A stretch of DNA of 64,000 nt, from positions 1-64,000 of the forward strand of contig CALSRU010000010.1 in NCBI GenBank assembly GCA_943788835.1, in the 5' to 3' direction. Below the pieces are notes generated by a model. The model ran no database searches. It worked only from the letters and a program-made list of their open reading frames with translations, and was not told where the DNA came from. The stretch's first letter is position 1; the number at the start of each line of letters is the position of its first letter. Source of the DNA: an uncultured Pseudomonadales bacterium (lineage in GTDB: Bacteria > Pseudomonadota > Gammaproteobacteria > Pseudomonadales > UBA7434). Position numbers and translations under genes: made by a program. This document shows, in pieces, positions 8,987 to 18,178 of this stretch.

Positions 8987-9293
8987 TGATCGGGGCACTG
9001 ACGGTTAATCTCGAATTACCCCATCTCCCGCCAACATCGCCACTGACCTTCACCGCAACTTTAGCGCGCCAAGGTCGCGAAGGCAGCAAGTATAATGTGT
9101 GACATTGGAATTCACCCACTGCCACTATAAAAAACAAGCGCGCAGCTGAAACTACGCGGTAGTAATTTTTACCGGAATTTGACCCACCCGCCTCCTTCGT
9201 TTGTGATATGTTATATCATAACAAAATGATTCGGGGCATCCACTGTCGCTCCCCAAACAATCACCCCATAAGCCGATCAATTAGGAACTCAGC
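8987..9293. other. upstream control region of the TonB/ABC operon
   Basis: This 307-bp gap contains no gene. Its last 115 bases hold the regulatory site described at 9209-9223. A possible -35 element TTGACC lies at 9179-9184, about 17-22 bases before several -10-like hexamers inside the palindrome. The rest shows nothing recognisable. Confidence 0.5.
9209..9223. promoter_or_regulatory. Zur-like operator
   Basis: The sequence TGTTATATCATAACA is a palindrome with six-base arms, TGTTAT and ATAACA, around ATC. It matches the core of the gammaproteobacterial Zur box (GAAATGTTATANTATAACATTTC) at nearly every position, and the flanking GATA on the left extends the match. A second overlapping palindrome, TGATAT-GTT-ATATCA, lies at 9204-9218. 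The site sits 70 bases before the receptor start and would cover the likely -10 region, as expected for zinc-dependent repression. Confidence 0.7.
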
Positions 9294-11456
9294 ATGCAAA
9301 CCTCCTGCGCACATAAACTCTTATTATGCAGCTCAATTTTTTCAATATTAACAACTAGCAGCGTTATCGCTAGTCCGGCAACTGAGTCCGCTGGCAACAT
9401 CGAAGAAATTGTCGTTGAGAGTACAAAGCAAGCTTATCGGGGGCAATTTACAGCACTCGAAACACCTCAATCCGAACTGACGATCAACTCTCAGCTGCTG
9501 GATGAATCCGGAGCTCTTACTATCGACGAAGCGCTGGACCTTTCAAGCTCGGTAGCACGGCAAAACAATTTTGGGGGACTCTGGAACAGCTTTGCCCTGC
9601 GCGGATTTGTCGGCGATGGAAATCTCCCAAGTAACTTTTTAGTGAACGGCTTCAACGCCGGGCGAGGGTTTGGAGGATCTAGAGATATCTCAGGCATTGA
9701 GTCAGTTGAGGTGTTAAAAGGCCCTCGCGCCGCGCTATTTGGGCGTGGCGAGCCGGGCGGCACAATCAATCTAATCACAAAGCGCCCTACATTCGAAACA
9801 AACGGCGAACTACGTCTCTCTGCCGGTAGTTTCGACACGTACCGTGCAGATGCAGACTGGACATCCCCTCTTTCCGACAGCCTAGCCGTGCGCATCGTTG
9901 GATTTTACGAAGATGCTCACAGCTTTCGAGATACTGTTGAAACGAAACGACAAGGCCTGACCCCGTCACTGATCTTTTTAATCAGCGAGCAAAGCCGGCT
10001 ATCTTACGAGATGGAATACAGCCATCAAGAAGTGCCATTTGACCGCGGCGTAGTCGCTATTGATGGCGAGCTTGGCCGCATCCCAGAGAGCCGGTTTCTC
10101 GGTGAACCAGGTGACGGGCCGATAGAAACTGACGTACTGGGCCATCAAATCGAGCTGCAACACGATTTCGACGATGTCTGGAGCGCACTTGTTGGTTTTA
10201 ACTATCGCGATACATCCCTTGAAGGCTTTGCAACAGAGAACGACTTCATTGGCAGCCGGCAATTTCTCCAGCGTGACGGTGAGAACCTCTCCCGCTTTCG
10301 CAGATACCGCGACTACGATGCAAGCTACCAGGTTTTACGCGCAGAAATCAGCGGCTCTTTCATGATGGGTGACATTCAGCATCGCTTAATCGTCGGTGCA
10401 GACGCTGACGAGTTTGAAAATGACCAGATCATATTACGTGCACGCGGCTCATCAATAGACAGCAATGCGCCACTTGCTGACGAACTGACGCGCCTCAGCG
10501 TCACCAACCAAGTCATCAACATTTTCAACCCTGTATACGGTGCCTACACGCTGCCAACTCCCTCGGCGAACACTGATCGCGTAGAAACTCAAGAGTCCAT
10601 AGGATTGTATATTCAAGACCAAATGAGCCTTACGGAAAAACTTGATATTAGAGTCGGCGCACGTTTTGACGACTACCAACAAAAGCTCAACAATCGTTTT
10701 GCAAATAGCACTTCAAAATATGGCGAAACGAGCATTAGCCCGCAGCTAGGCGTGGTGTATAAGGCTACAGACTCTCTTTCATTCTACGCGGCCTACGGCG
10801 AGAACTTCCGCCCATTATCAGGTGCAACCGATGAGAATGGCCTCGAGCCCAATCAATCGAAATCGGTAGAGGCCGGCATCAACTTCGTCGTTAATAATGG
10901 TGCACTGCAAGGAACACTTGCTATCTTTGATGTGGACCAATCTAACATTGCCACCGTAGACCAGAGTTTTAATGACACCGCCGTAGGCAAAGCCGGAAGC
11001 CAAGGCATCGAGCTGGATCTTAACGGCCAAATCACCGACTCACTAGGTCTTTGGCTATCTTATGCATTTGTCGATGCGGAAACCAAAAACTCCTTTAACG
11101 ATCCCGATTTCGGCACTGAAATTCCTGCCGGCTCAAACCTTTTGAACGTCCCCAAAAATCAGTTAAGTTTGCAATTGGTACAACAAACGCAAGTAGCTGG
11201 TAAAGGGCTGAGCCTCATCGGCGGCCTAGTCTACGTTGATTCTCGAAATGGCTTCTTTAGCGATCAAAACTTCAGATTACCCAGTTACACTACGGTCAGA
11301 GTCGCAGCAAATTACGCAGCGTCAGAATCGTTAGAATTACGGGCTGAGATCAACAACTTATTTGATGAGGAGTATTACAGTAACTCATATGCTAATGTAT
11401 GGGTTCAGCCAGGCGCGCCTCTCAATGGTCGGGTATCAGCTACATTCCGGTTTTAA
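9294..11456 (+). CDS. TonB-dependent outer-membrane receptor, siderophore-receptor type
   Basis: A 720-residue TonB-dependent receptor. It has a signal peptide (about residues 1-26, cleavage after VIAS), a plug domain with the typical GIESVEVLKGPRAALFGRGEPGG stretch split here as GIESVEVLKGP and RGEPGGTINLITKRP, and a beta-barrel ending in the terminal aromatic residue (VSATFRF). The plug motifs place it in the siderophore-receptor subfamily. The Zur-like box upstream suggests zinc, or a zinc-metallophore complex, rather than iron; this is inference. It is the first gene of a four-gene operon with an ABC-2 transporter, only 4 bp before the ATPase gene. Confidence 0.9.
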   Translation: MQTSCAHKLLLCSSIFSILTTSSVIASPATESAGNIEEIVVESTKQAYRGQFTALETPQSELTINSQLLDESGALTIDEALDLSSSVARQNNFGGLWNSFALRGFVGDGNLPSNFLVNGFNAGRGFGGSRDISGIESVEVLKGPRAALFGRGEPGGTINLITKRPTFETNGELRLSAGSFDTYRADADWTSPLSDSLAVRIVGFYEDAHSFRDTVETKRQGLTPSLIFLISEQSRLSYEMEYSHQEVPFDRGVVAIDGELGRIPESRFLGEPGDGPIETDVLGHQIELQHDFDDVWSALVGFNYRDTSLEGFATENDFIGSRQFLQRDGENLSRFRRYRDYDASYQVLRAEISGSFMMGDIQHRLIVGADADEFENDQIILRARGSSIDSNAPLADELTRLSVTNQVINIFNPVYGAYTLPTPSANTDRVETQESIGLYIQDQMSLTEKLDIRVGARFDDYQQKLNNRFANSTSKYGETSISPQLGVVYKATDSLSFYAAYGENFRPLSGATDENGLEPNQSKSVEAGINFVVNNGALQGTLAIFDVDQSNIATVDQSFNDTAVGKAGSQGIELDLNGQITDSLGLWLSYAFVDAETKNSFNDPDFGTEIPAGSNLLNVPKNQLSLQLVQQTQVAGKGLSLIGGLVYVDSRNGFFSDQNFRLPSYTTVRVAANYAASESLELRAEINNLFDEEYYSNSYANVWVQPGAPLNGRVSATFRF

Positions 11457-11460
11457 CACT

Positions 11461-12204
11461 ATGCAATTACAAGCACAATCATTGTGCGTCGCTCGCTCAG
11501 GCAAGGACGTCTTGAGCGGCGTTTCATTCTCGGTAAACGCTGGGGAAGTTTACGCCTTACTAGGGGGCAATGGTGCAGGGAAATCAACCACCCTTTTAAG
11601 CGTTCTCGGATTCTTGCCGATTGCTAGCGGACGCATACGCATCAGTAATAAAGAGGTGAGCTGCGACATCGCAGCCGCTCGCCAAGCTATCTCATACTTA
11701 CCCGAATCAGCCTCGCTATACGAACACCTGAACGCCAATGAAAACCTCGACTACTTTTTGCAGCTTGCCGGCAACGCCACGTGCCAGCAGGCTATGAGCG
11801 CTGCACTGGATCAAGTGTCCTTAGCGCCCGAAGTGAGACTGAAAAAATTACGAACTTACTCTAAGGGCATGCGCCAAAAGGTCGCCATCGCCCTTGCGAT
11901 ATTACGTGATACCGACATTCTCCTGCTAGACGAGCCCACATCAGGCTTAGATCCAAGCGCCATAGACGAATTCCATCATACCGTTCGTGAGCTGGCCAAC
12001 AAGGGCAAAGCTATTTTAATGGTCACCCACGACGTATACGGTGCTTGTCAGGTAGCCGACAAAATTGGTCTGCTTCATGGGGGAACATTAGTCGGCGAGT
12101 TCAGTGCCACTGACAATGAAAGAATCAATACCGAAACGGTGCATAGAGCATTTTCAGCCACAGCACACACATCAAAAACAACCCTGGCGACGCAGGGGCC
12201 ATGA
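11461..12204 (+). CDS. ABC transporter ATP-binding protein
   Basis: A 247-residue ABC ATPase. Walker A is GGNGAGKST (residues 35-43), the signature reads YSKGMRQK, Walker B with the catalytic glutamate is ILLLDEPT, and the H-loop is VTHD. The open frame extends upstream into the receptor gene, but the ATG at 11461, four bases after the receptor stop, is the natural start. Closest in style to ATPases that partner ABC-2 permeases (NosF/CcmA-like). It overlaps the next permease gene by ATGA, implying translational coupling. Confidence 0.9.
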   Translation: MQLQAQSLCVARSGKDVLSGVSFSVNAGEVYALLGGNGAGKSTTLLSVLGFLPIASGRIRISNKEVSCDIAAARQAISYLPESASLYEHLNANENLDYFLQLAGNATCQQAMSAALDQVSLAPEVRLKKLRTYSKGMRQKVAIALAILRDTDILLLDEPTSGLDPSAIDEFHHTVRELANKGKAILMVTHDVYGACQVADKIGLLHGGTLVGEFSATDNERINTETVHRAFSATAHTSKTTLATQGP

Positions 12205-13637
12205 AAAATATATTGTTGATTGCCGTCGATGAATGGCGGTACTGGTTGCGATCTCACGTAGCACTCAGCGCAATGTTTATTTTTTTTTCGTTAATCCTCA
12301 TTACCAGTATCCTAACCACATTCCGCATGGATGCTGAAAACCATCTAAGAACTCAGCAACAAGACGAGGCCGAAGAGGCCTTTTTAGCGCAGCCAGACCG
12401 TCACCCGCACAGAATGGTGCATTACGGTCACTACCTGTTCCGAGCACCCACCCCACTAGCCGCGTTCGACCCCGGCCTTGACCCTGTCACTGGTCAGTCA
12501 ATTTTTCTTGAGGGTCATCGGCAAAATACCGTAATGTTTGCAGAGTCAGCTGCCAGCGCTGAGATGGGCGGCTTGTCGTGGCTTAATCCTGCCATGGTGT
12601 ATCAACTATTCGCGCCGATAGTCATCATCTTATTAGGTCATGGCTCAATTGCTCGCGAGCGCGAGGCAGCCTTGATCGTGCCCTTATTAGCCATGGGGAT
12701 TAGTGGCCGCACGCTAGTCGCTGGCAAATTCCTAGCATTGCTATCATTTACGCTGTGCCTACTCATTCCGTTAATTGGCAGCTGCGCCGTAGCTTTATCC
12801 ACTGGTGCAACAACACCCGCAATCTTGTCGCTGGCAGGTGTGTACGGTACTTACCTAACAATCTGGGCCCTGCTGACATTACTTGCGTCAACCTTAATAA
12901 AAAAACGCTCCAACGTGCTTGCTACTATGACTGCGTTCTGGCTTGGATGCTCATTGGTGCTGCCATCCGCAGCTGTCAACATTGCAACCGATGTGAAGCC
13001 AATAGCAAGCAAAATAGAGAGCGACATGATATTACACGCCGACTTACGCAAGCTAGGAGACGGGCACAATGCTAACGACGAGGCGTTTAAACAATTAAAA
13101 AGCGACCTGTTAAAAAAATATAACGTAACACGCGTTGAAGATTTGCCGGTCAATTTTCGGGGTGTTGTAGCACTAGAATCTGAGCAAAAGCTCACTACCG
13201 TTTTAAACCGTTACGCTGCTTCACGCATCCTCGCTGAAGCACAACAAGAGGATACAATTAGAGGCTATGGTTGGCTAACACCCACCCTGGCGATCACCTT
13301 CGCATCGCGCTCCATTGCCGGCACCGACCTCGCCCACTACCACCGTTTTCAAGCCGAGGCCGAAACCATACGCTTTGCATTTGTCCAAAAACTAAACCGT
13401 GCGCACGCCGCCAAGCTCTCCTATGAAGATGACATCAGTCGCAACAAAAATGAAGCGTCCAGCCGGCGCGCTCGGGTAGACGCCTCGAACTGGCAAGTAC
13501 TTGACGAGTTTCAATTTCAAACAGCCGATCTTTCAGCTCGCCTAGCTAATGCCTTTTCTTCCATTGCCAGCCTACTCGCATGGTTGATTCTGTCGCTAGC
13601 TGCTCTATTTTGGCGTGCCGCGAGGATTAAACCTTGA
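12201..13637 (+). CDS. ABC-2 type permease with large extracytoplasmic loop (DUF3526-like)
   Basis: A 478-residue membrane protein. One transmembrane helix near the N-terminus (about 22-42) is followed by a long soluble region of about 95 residues, then a cluster of helices (about 130-270), a second long loop of about 180 residues containing many charged residues, and a last helix near the C-terminus. This is the layout of ABC-2 permeases carrying a DUF3526-type periplasmic domain. Its start overlaps the ATPase stop and its end overlaps the next permease, so the two permeases and the ATPase probably form one complex. Confidence 0.85.
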   Translation: MKNILLIAVDEWRYWLRSHVALSAMFIFFSLILITSILTTFRMDAENHLRTQQQDEAEEAFLAQPDRHPHRMVHYGHYLFRAPTPLAAFDPGLDPVTGQSIFLEGHRQNTVMFAESAASAEMGGLSWLNPAMVYQLFAPIVIILLGHGSIAREREAALIVPLLAMGISGRTLVAGKFLALLSFTLCLLIPLIGSCAVALSTGATTPAILSLAGVYGTYLTIWALLTLLASTLIKKRSNVLATMTAFWLGCSLVLPSAAVNIATDVKPIASKIESDMILHADLRKLGDGHNANDEAFKQLKSDLLKKYNVTRVEDLPVNFRGVVALESEQKLTTVLNRYAASRILAEAQQEDTIRGYGWLTPTLAITFASRSIAGTDLAHYHRFQAEAETIRFAFVQKLNRAHAAKLSYEDDISRNKNEASSRRARVDASNWQVLDEFQFQTADLSARLANAFSSIASLLAWLILSLAALFWRAARIKP

Positions 13638-14878
13638 GTGTGCTCAACGTGTTCACCCGCGAAGTTAAATTCGCCGCGAAAGACCGCACACTATGGCTGT
13701 GGTTGATTGTCGTTTTGTTACTCTCCACGCTGGCCGTTGGATCCGGCTTCATCGAAGTGAAACATCAAAACGCGACTATCCAGAGGCTTATCGATGCCGA
13801 CAAACAGGATCGCTTAACCGAGTTTGAGACGGTAAAAAGCTGGGGCAGTGCGGCCTACTATGGTTTTCACTTAACCTATGCTGCGCCCTCCAATTTTGCT
13901 TATGCCGCAATGGGGCTGCGAGATACGCAGCCTTGGAAACACCGCGTGAGAATGCTCGCGCTAGAGGGTCAAATATATGAGCGTGATGTCGGTAATCCGA
14001 GCGTAGCGCTAATTGGCCGCTTTGATTTTGCGTTTTTAGCCGCGTTTATCATGCCACTGATTTTAATACTCCTCTTGCACGATCTCAAAGCTAGTGAAAA
14101 AACTGCGGGGCGCTTCTACTTAATTGAGGCAACAGTTGGGCAGCCGCTCTTTTTTTGGTTGCTGCGTGCTAGCTTGCGAGCGGGCGCGCTGTTTCTAAGT
14201 CTTGTTGCGCCGTTGGTCATTGCAGGCATTATTGCCCGAACAGTACCCGCCACGCTGGCCTTGGCCAGCTTGTTAGTTTTCGCTTACCTTATTTTTTGGA
14301 CCATGCTTTGCTTCTTAACGTCAGCTTGGCGGAGGTCTGGTTCGGTGATTTTAATGTCGCTCTTCGCACTATGGATAGGAACTGCGGTGCTAGTGCCCGC
14401 AGGGGCAAAGCTTGCCATCGACCGATGGGTGCCCGTGCCGGCCGGTGCTGATATTTTAATGTTACAGCGCGAAACGGTAAACGCAGCTTGGGACCTACCT
14501 AAGGACGTTACCATGCAAACCTTTTTCACCGGTCATCCTGAGTGGGCCAGCTATACCCCCCTCAAAAACTCCTTTGATTGGCCTTGGTACTACGCCTTTC
14601 AGCAAGTGGGCGATGAGAAGACTGGGCATTTAACTGCAGCCTACAACAATGGCCGGTTACTACGTGCTCGCCTAACCGCATGGGCGTCATTTTTAGCGCC
14701 GCCATCACTGCTTGAAAGATCACTGCAATGGTTGGCTGAGACAGACATGAACGCAAGTCTTCGCTACGAGAAAAAAGTTCGCGCGTACCACTCTAAGCTA
14801 CGTGAATTCTATTATCCGTATCTTTTCGGCAATGAGCCCTTCGATAAAGCTGCTCTAAAAAACATTCCTGATTTTTAA
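13634..14878 (+). CDS. second ABC-2 type permease (DUF3526-like)
   Basis: A 414-residue permease with the same plan as the one before it: an N-terminal helix (about residues 20-40), a soluble loop, helices at about 130-260, and a hydrophilic C-terminal part. The start is either a TTG at 13634 overlapping the previous stop as TTGA, or a GTG at 13640. It is about 65 residues shorter than its partner and lacks the final helix. It closes the operon; the next gene starts 239 bp downstream. The transported substrate is unknown. Such permeases often export or extract membrane substrates, which makes a pairing with an outer-membrane receptor unusual. Confidence 0.85.
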   Translation: MSVLNVFTREVKFAAKDRTLWLWLIVVLLLSTLAVGSGFIEVKHQNATIQRLIDADKQDRLTEFETVKSWGSAAYYGFHLTYAAPSNFAYAAMGLRDTQPWKHRVRMLALEGQIYERDVGNPSVALIGRFDFAFLAAFIMPLILILLLHDLKASEKTAGRFYLIEATVGQPLFFWLLRASLRAGALFLSLVAPLVIAGIIARTVPATLALASLLVFAYLIFWTMLCFLTSAWRRSGSVILMSLFALWIGTAVLVPAGAKLAIDRWVPVPAGADILMLQRETVNAAWDLPKDVTMQTFFTGHPEWASYTPLKNSFDWPWYYAFQQVGDEKTGHLTAAYNNGRLLRARLTAWASFLAPPSLLERSLQWLAETDMNASLRYEKKVRAYHSKLREFYYPYLFGNEPFDKAALKNIPDF

Positions 14879-15117
14879 GCACTCAATAAGTCGTATGTCG
14901 TTGATCAAATGCGTAGTTTTTAAGTCGCGCCAAAAATTTCTGCCATCACCACTAACTTAACTTACCAAGCTATGATCTAATTGAGCCTGTGCGGCTGTGC
15001 GGCTCTGTGCGCGCGAGCTTGGCTAATAGCTATTTGCCCTTTACGCCGCTTCAGCGTGTCAAAGCGGATGACAATATGCGCTCAAAAAAATCATCCGAAC
15101 CATTATTGGGAGCGAAA

Positions 15118-16053
15118 ATGAAAGTAGCACTTTACCTCGCACTGATTCTCCTCGGATGTTTGATCAACAGCACGACCTTTGCTGAACATCATAATGAAAA
15201 GCCGCAACTGGTACGTCTGCCCTACACCAGCATAGTTGACGACGTAGAGCGAGATTATTTTCTCTATCTTCCCAACGGATATAAGGAGGACGAAGCTAAA
15301 CAATGGCCTGTATTAGTTTATTTGCACGGTGATGGCGAACGAGGCAACGGCAAAGCAGACCTAGACTATGTTCTAGGCTATGGGCCACTTTACGAGGCTT
15401 GGATACAAAAGAAGGATTTGCCGTTCATTATTATTGCCCCGCAAAATCATATGTTTGGCCGCGATGGCCCTACTGGACCCGACTACATTCGCAACCGAAC
15501 TCGAGCAGGCATCCCAAAACGGCTGAACGACGGCGCCCCACCCCACCACGCTGATATGCCAGCCTTAGCAATGTATGGTCCCATGCGCGGTGCTACGCCG
15601 GCAAAAATCTCTCCGCCCGATCGATTTCAAAGAGAAACCGGCTGGCGCAAGACGGATCCCGACGTCATCACCATTCTGAACTCGGTACTAGAGAACTACC
15701 AGGCCGATAAAAATCGAGTTTATCTAACAGGTGCGAGTATGGGCGGCTTTGGCACTTGGTACTACGCCAGTCAATACCCGCAAAAATTTGCTGCCCTTCT
15801 GCCCGTTGTTGGATACCCATCAGTGCAACAGGCCGAAGCCGTGGCTAAAGCCGGTATTCCTGTATGGGTCTTTTCTGGCGGACGAGATCCTGCCGTAGAA
15901 ACCAAACATTTCTTCGCCGGCATGAACAAAATGGATGAGCTGGGTGCGACTATGCGATTTACCACCGAGCAAGATATGTTTCACGATGTGTGGAATCGAG
16001 TATACGCAGGCAAGGATGTCTACCATTGGCTATTGCAATTTACCAAGCAATAA
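15118..16053 (+). CDS. secreted alpha/beta hydrolase (predicted peptidase/esterase)
   Basis: A secreted serine hydrolase of the COG4099 'predicted peptidase' or dienelactone-hydrolase-like type. A longer frame opens at 14989, but the ATG at 15118, shortly after GGGAGC, starts a clean signal peptide (MKVALYLALILLG...). The nucleophile elbow is GASMGG, the acid is probably in SGGRDPAVE and the histidine in MFHDVWNRVY. The early YLHGDGERG segment forms the oxyanion side. The substrate is unknown; ester or peptide cleavage in the periplasm is likely. Confidence 0.8.
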   Translation: MKVALYLALILLGCLINSTTFAEHHNEKPQLVRLPYTSIVDDVERDYFLYLPNGYKEDEAKQWPVLVYLHGDGERGNGKADLDYVLGYGPLYEAWIQKKDLPFIIIAPQNHMFGRDGPTGPDYIRNRTRAGIPKRLNDGAPPHHADMPALAMYGPMRGATPAKISPPDRFQRETGWRKTDPDVITILNSVLENYQADKNRVYLTGASMGGFGTWYYASQYPQKFAALLPVVGYPSVQQAEAVAKAGIPVWVFSGGRDPAVETKHFFAGMNKMDELGATMRFTTEQDMFHDVWNRVYAGKDVYHWLLQFTKQ

Positions 16054-16143
16054 ATGCTTTTTTCAGGACCAGCTTTGCGCGCTTACACCGAGTTATTGAA
16101 TTTTTAATTCGCTTAAATCTATGCCTTTAGCAACGAGACACTT

Positions 16144-16578
16144 ATGCCGTTAGCTGCGAAAAACCTAACCGCAATATGCCCGTCACTTTTGATTGCCTTT
16201 ACTATGAGGAATTTTTATTTACACCTCGTTATTTTTGGCAGTCTCTATGGCTTCAACGGCGCCAAAGCCGATACGGTTGTGGTGGAAGTGACTGCGCTCA
16301 GTGGCTCCTACTACATTAACGATGAGCGCCAGGCCACTTTAAATGTCCAGATCGGTAATACCTATCTCTTGACCGGCTTTTCCGCCTGGCATCCCATTGG
16401 CCTATCGCTAACTAAGGACGGTAAGTGGGGTGGTGGCGCTCAATATAAGGAAAATGTGTCGACAACTGCATCTAGCATATCGATCGAAATAACTCCCACA
16501 ACCCCCAATCTTTTTTACTACTGTGAATATCATCCCGGCATGGGCGGCGCCATTAACATCTTGCCAACGAAAAACTAG
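16144..16578 (+). CDS. exported cupredoxin-like copper protein
   Basis: A 144-residue protein with an N-terminal hydrophobic export signal and one cupredoxin-like beta-sandwich. The type 1 copper ligands are visible and correctly spaced: histidine in AWHPIG (H83), then C127, H130 and M133 in YYCEYHPGM. Such proteins act as periplasmic electron carriers or copper binders. A second possible start at 16204 (21st codon) would leave a conventional signal peptide and may be the true one. No copper-resistance gene lies adjacent, so its partner is unknown. Confidence 0.75.
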   Translation: MPLAAKNLTAICPSLLIAFTMRNFYLHLVIFGSLYGFNGAKADTVVVEVTALSGSYYINDERQATLNVQIGNTYLLTGFSAWHPIGLSLTKDGKWGGGAQYKENVSTTASSISIEITPTTPNLFYYCEYHPGMGGAINILPTKN

Positions 16579-16722
16579 CGCGTCATGATGGCTACATATG
16601 ACTCAGCCACTAGAGCGAGATAGCACGCGCTATCCATTGCAGCAGCAAAAATGCCCCCAAAGACCCAAATTCATGCTCTAGCCGTATGTAACACACCAAT
16701 AACCGCAGAAAGGTTTTAGGGT

Positions 16723-17544
16723 ATGCCCGAGGGTCCAGAAATACGCCGCGCCGCTGATAAAATCGAAGCGGTGTTAAAAAACAAAACCGTCGACAAAGTA
16801 GAGTTTGGACTGCAGCCACTCAAGAAATTTGCCAAGCCACTCAAAGGCAGTAATGTACTGTCGCTAGAGACTCGCGGCAAAGCCTTGCTAACGCATTTTG
16901 ATTCAGGTTTTACGATTTATTCACACAACCAGCTCTACGGCGTATGGCGGGTAGTTAAACGCGACAAGCTACCCAAAACCAACCGTCAGCTTAGGCTAGC
17001 CCTACACACCGACCAACATAGCGCCCTGCTCTACAGCGCTTCAGATATTAGCGTTTGGAAAACTGAGCACATTGAAGAGCACCACTTTTTAAAGCGTATT
17101 GGCCCCGATATTCTCAACCCCCACTTAACCTGGCGAGATGTGGCCGAACGCCTACAGAGTAAAACCTTTGCCGGCAGAGCACTTAACTCTGTCTATCTTG
17201 ATCAGGCGTTCCTAGCCGGTTTAGGCAATTACTTGCGCAGTGAAATTTTATTTATTGCCGGTATCAACCCTGCACACAAAGCGCGTGACCTGAGCAAAGG
17301 CCAAATTGGCAAGCTTGCCCGAACAACGCTGGAGATTAGTCAGCGTAGCTACGCGCTGCAGGGCGTAACTGTTCCCGAGCGTCAATACCAGACCTTAAAG
17401 AAGCAAGGAAGCAGCTATGGCAAGGCCCGCTTTTTTGTTTTTGGGCGCGCCAGCCAACCCTGCCGACTGTGCAAAACAAAAATTCAACGCTCTACGGCCA
17501 ACTCACGAAGAATTTATACTTGCTCAACCTGCCAGCCTGTTTAA
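16723..17544 (+). CDS. nei: endonuclease VIII (DNA glycosylase/AP lyase)
   Basis: A 273-residue base-excision repair enzyme of the Fpg/Nei family that removes oxidised pyrimidines and cleaves the abasic site. It starts MPEGPEI, giving the catalytic N-terminal proline and glutamate of the Nei branch (Fpg has PELPEV). The helix-two-turn-helix segment has LDQAFLAGLGNYLRSEILF, and the C-terminal zinc finger is CRLC...CSTC. The start is fixed because proline must be residue 2. The thioesterase gene follows after 34 bp, possibly co-transcribed. Confidence 0.92.
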   Translation: MPEGPEIRRAADKIEAVLKNKTVDKVEFGLQPLKKFAKPLKGSNVLSLETRGKALLTHFDSGFTIYSHNQLYGVWRVVKRDKLPKTNRQLRLALHTDQHSALLYSASDISVWKTEHIEEHHFLKRIGPDILNPHLTWRDVAERLQSKTFAGRALNSVYLDQAFLAGLGNYLRSEILFIAGINPAHKARDLSKGQIGKLARTTLEISQRSYALQGVTVPERQYQTLKKQGSSYGKARFFVFGRASQPCRLCKTKIQRSTANSRRIYTCSTCQPV

Positions 17545-17578
17545 TTGGCTCAATAATCGCTAAACAATCGGAGCCAAC

Positions 17579-17998
17579 ATGATTGACCTTCAGCACCTCA
17601 ACCAAATGTGTGAAGATAAATTGCCGGGGTTTCTCGGTATACACATGACGTTCGTCAGTGACTGTGAGGCTCGAGCAGAAATGCAGGTTACAACATCGCA
17701 CCTAGCACCCAATGGTTATTTACATGCAGGCAGTGTGGTTTCCTTAGCCGACACGGCATGTGGTAACGGGTGTATTGCCAATCTTCCTCCAGGCGCTTCA
17801 GGCTTTACCACCATAGAGCTTAAATCCAATCACCTGGGTACGGTGGCCGATGGAGTGATTACCTGTGTGGCATCGCCTGTGCACACGGGACGCACTACAC
17901 AAGTATGGGATGCGACTGTGGCAAGTAAAGACAACGGCAAAACGATTGCGCTGTTTCGTTGCACACAAATGATCCTGTACCCGAAAAATCCTAGCTAA
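17579..17998 (+). CDS. PaaI-family hotdog thioesterase
   Basis: A 139-residue single-hotdog protein. The HAGSVVSLADTACG segment contains the helix with the acidic catalytic residue typical of PaaI/4HBT-II thioesterases, and the TIELKSNHLG strand follows. Expected to hydrolyse an acyl- or phenylacetyl-type CoA thioester in the cytoplasm. It lies 34 bp after nei with GGAGCC before the ATG. Confidence 0.85.
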   Translation: MIDLQHLNQMCEDKLPGFLGIHMTFVSDCEARAEMQVTTSHLAPNGYLHAGSVVSLADTACGNGCIANLPPGASGFTTIELKSNHLGTVADGVITCVASPVHTGRTTQVWDATVASKDNGKTIALFRCTQMILYPKNPS

Positions 17999-18178
17999 AC
18001 CGCTGGACAAGCTCCGGCCCCTAGCACAGCAATTTTTTGTTAAAGCCTTAACAAAATTTAATAACGAAAGAAATCTCTGGATGGCAAGAATTAGCTGATA
18101 GAATCGCCGTTGGCTCTAGCCTTACAATAATGAAACTACCAACTTTTAAAACCGCACTGAGTGCATCAGGGAATCACT

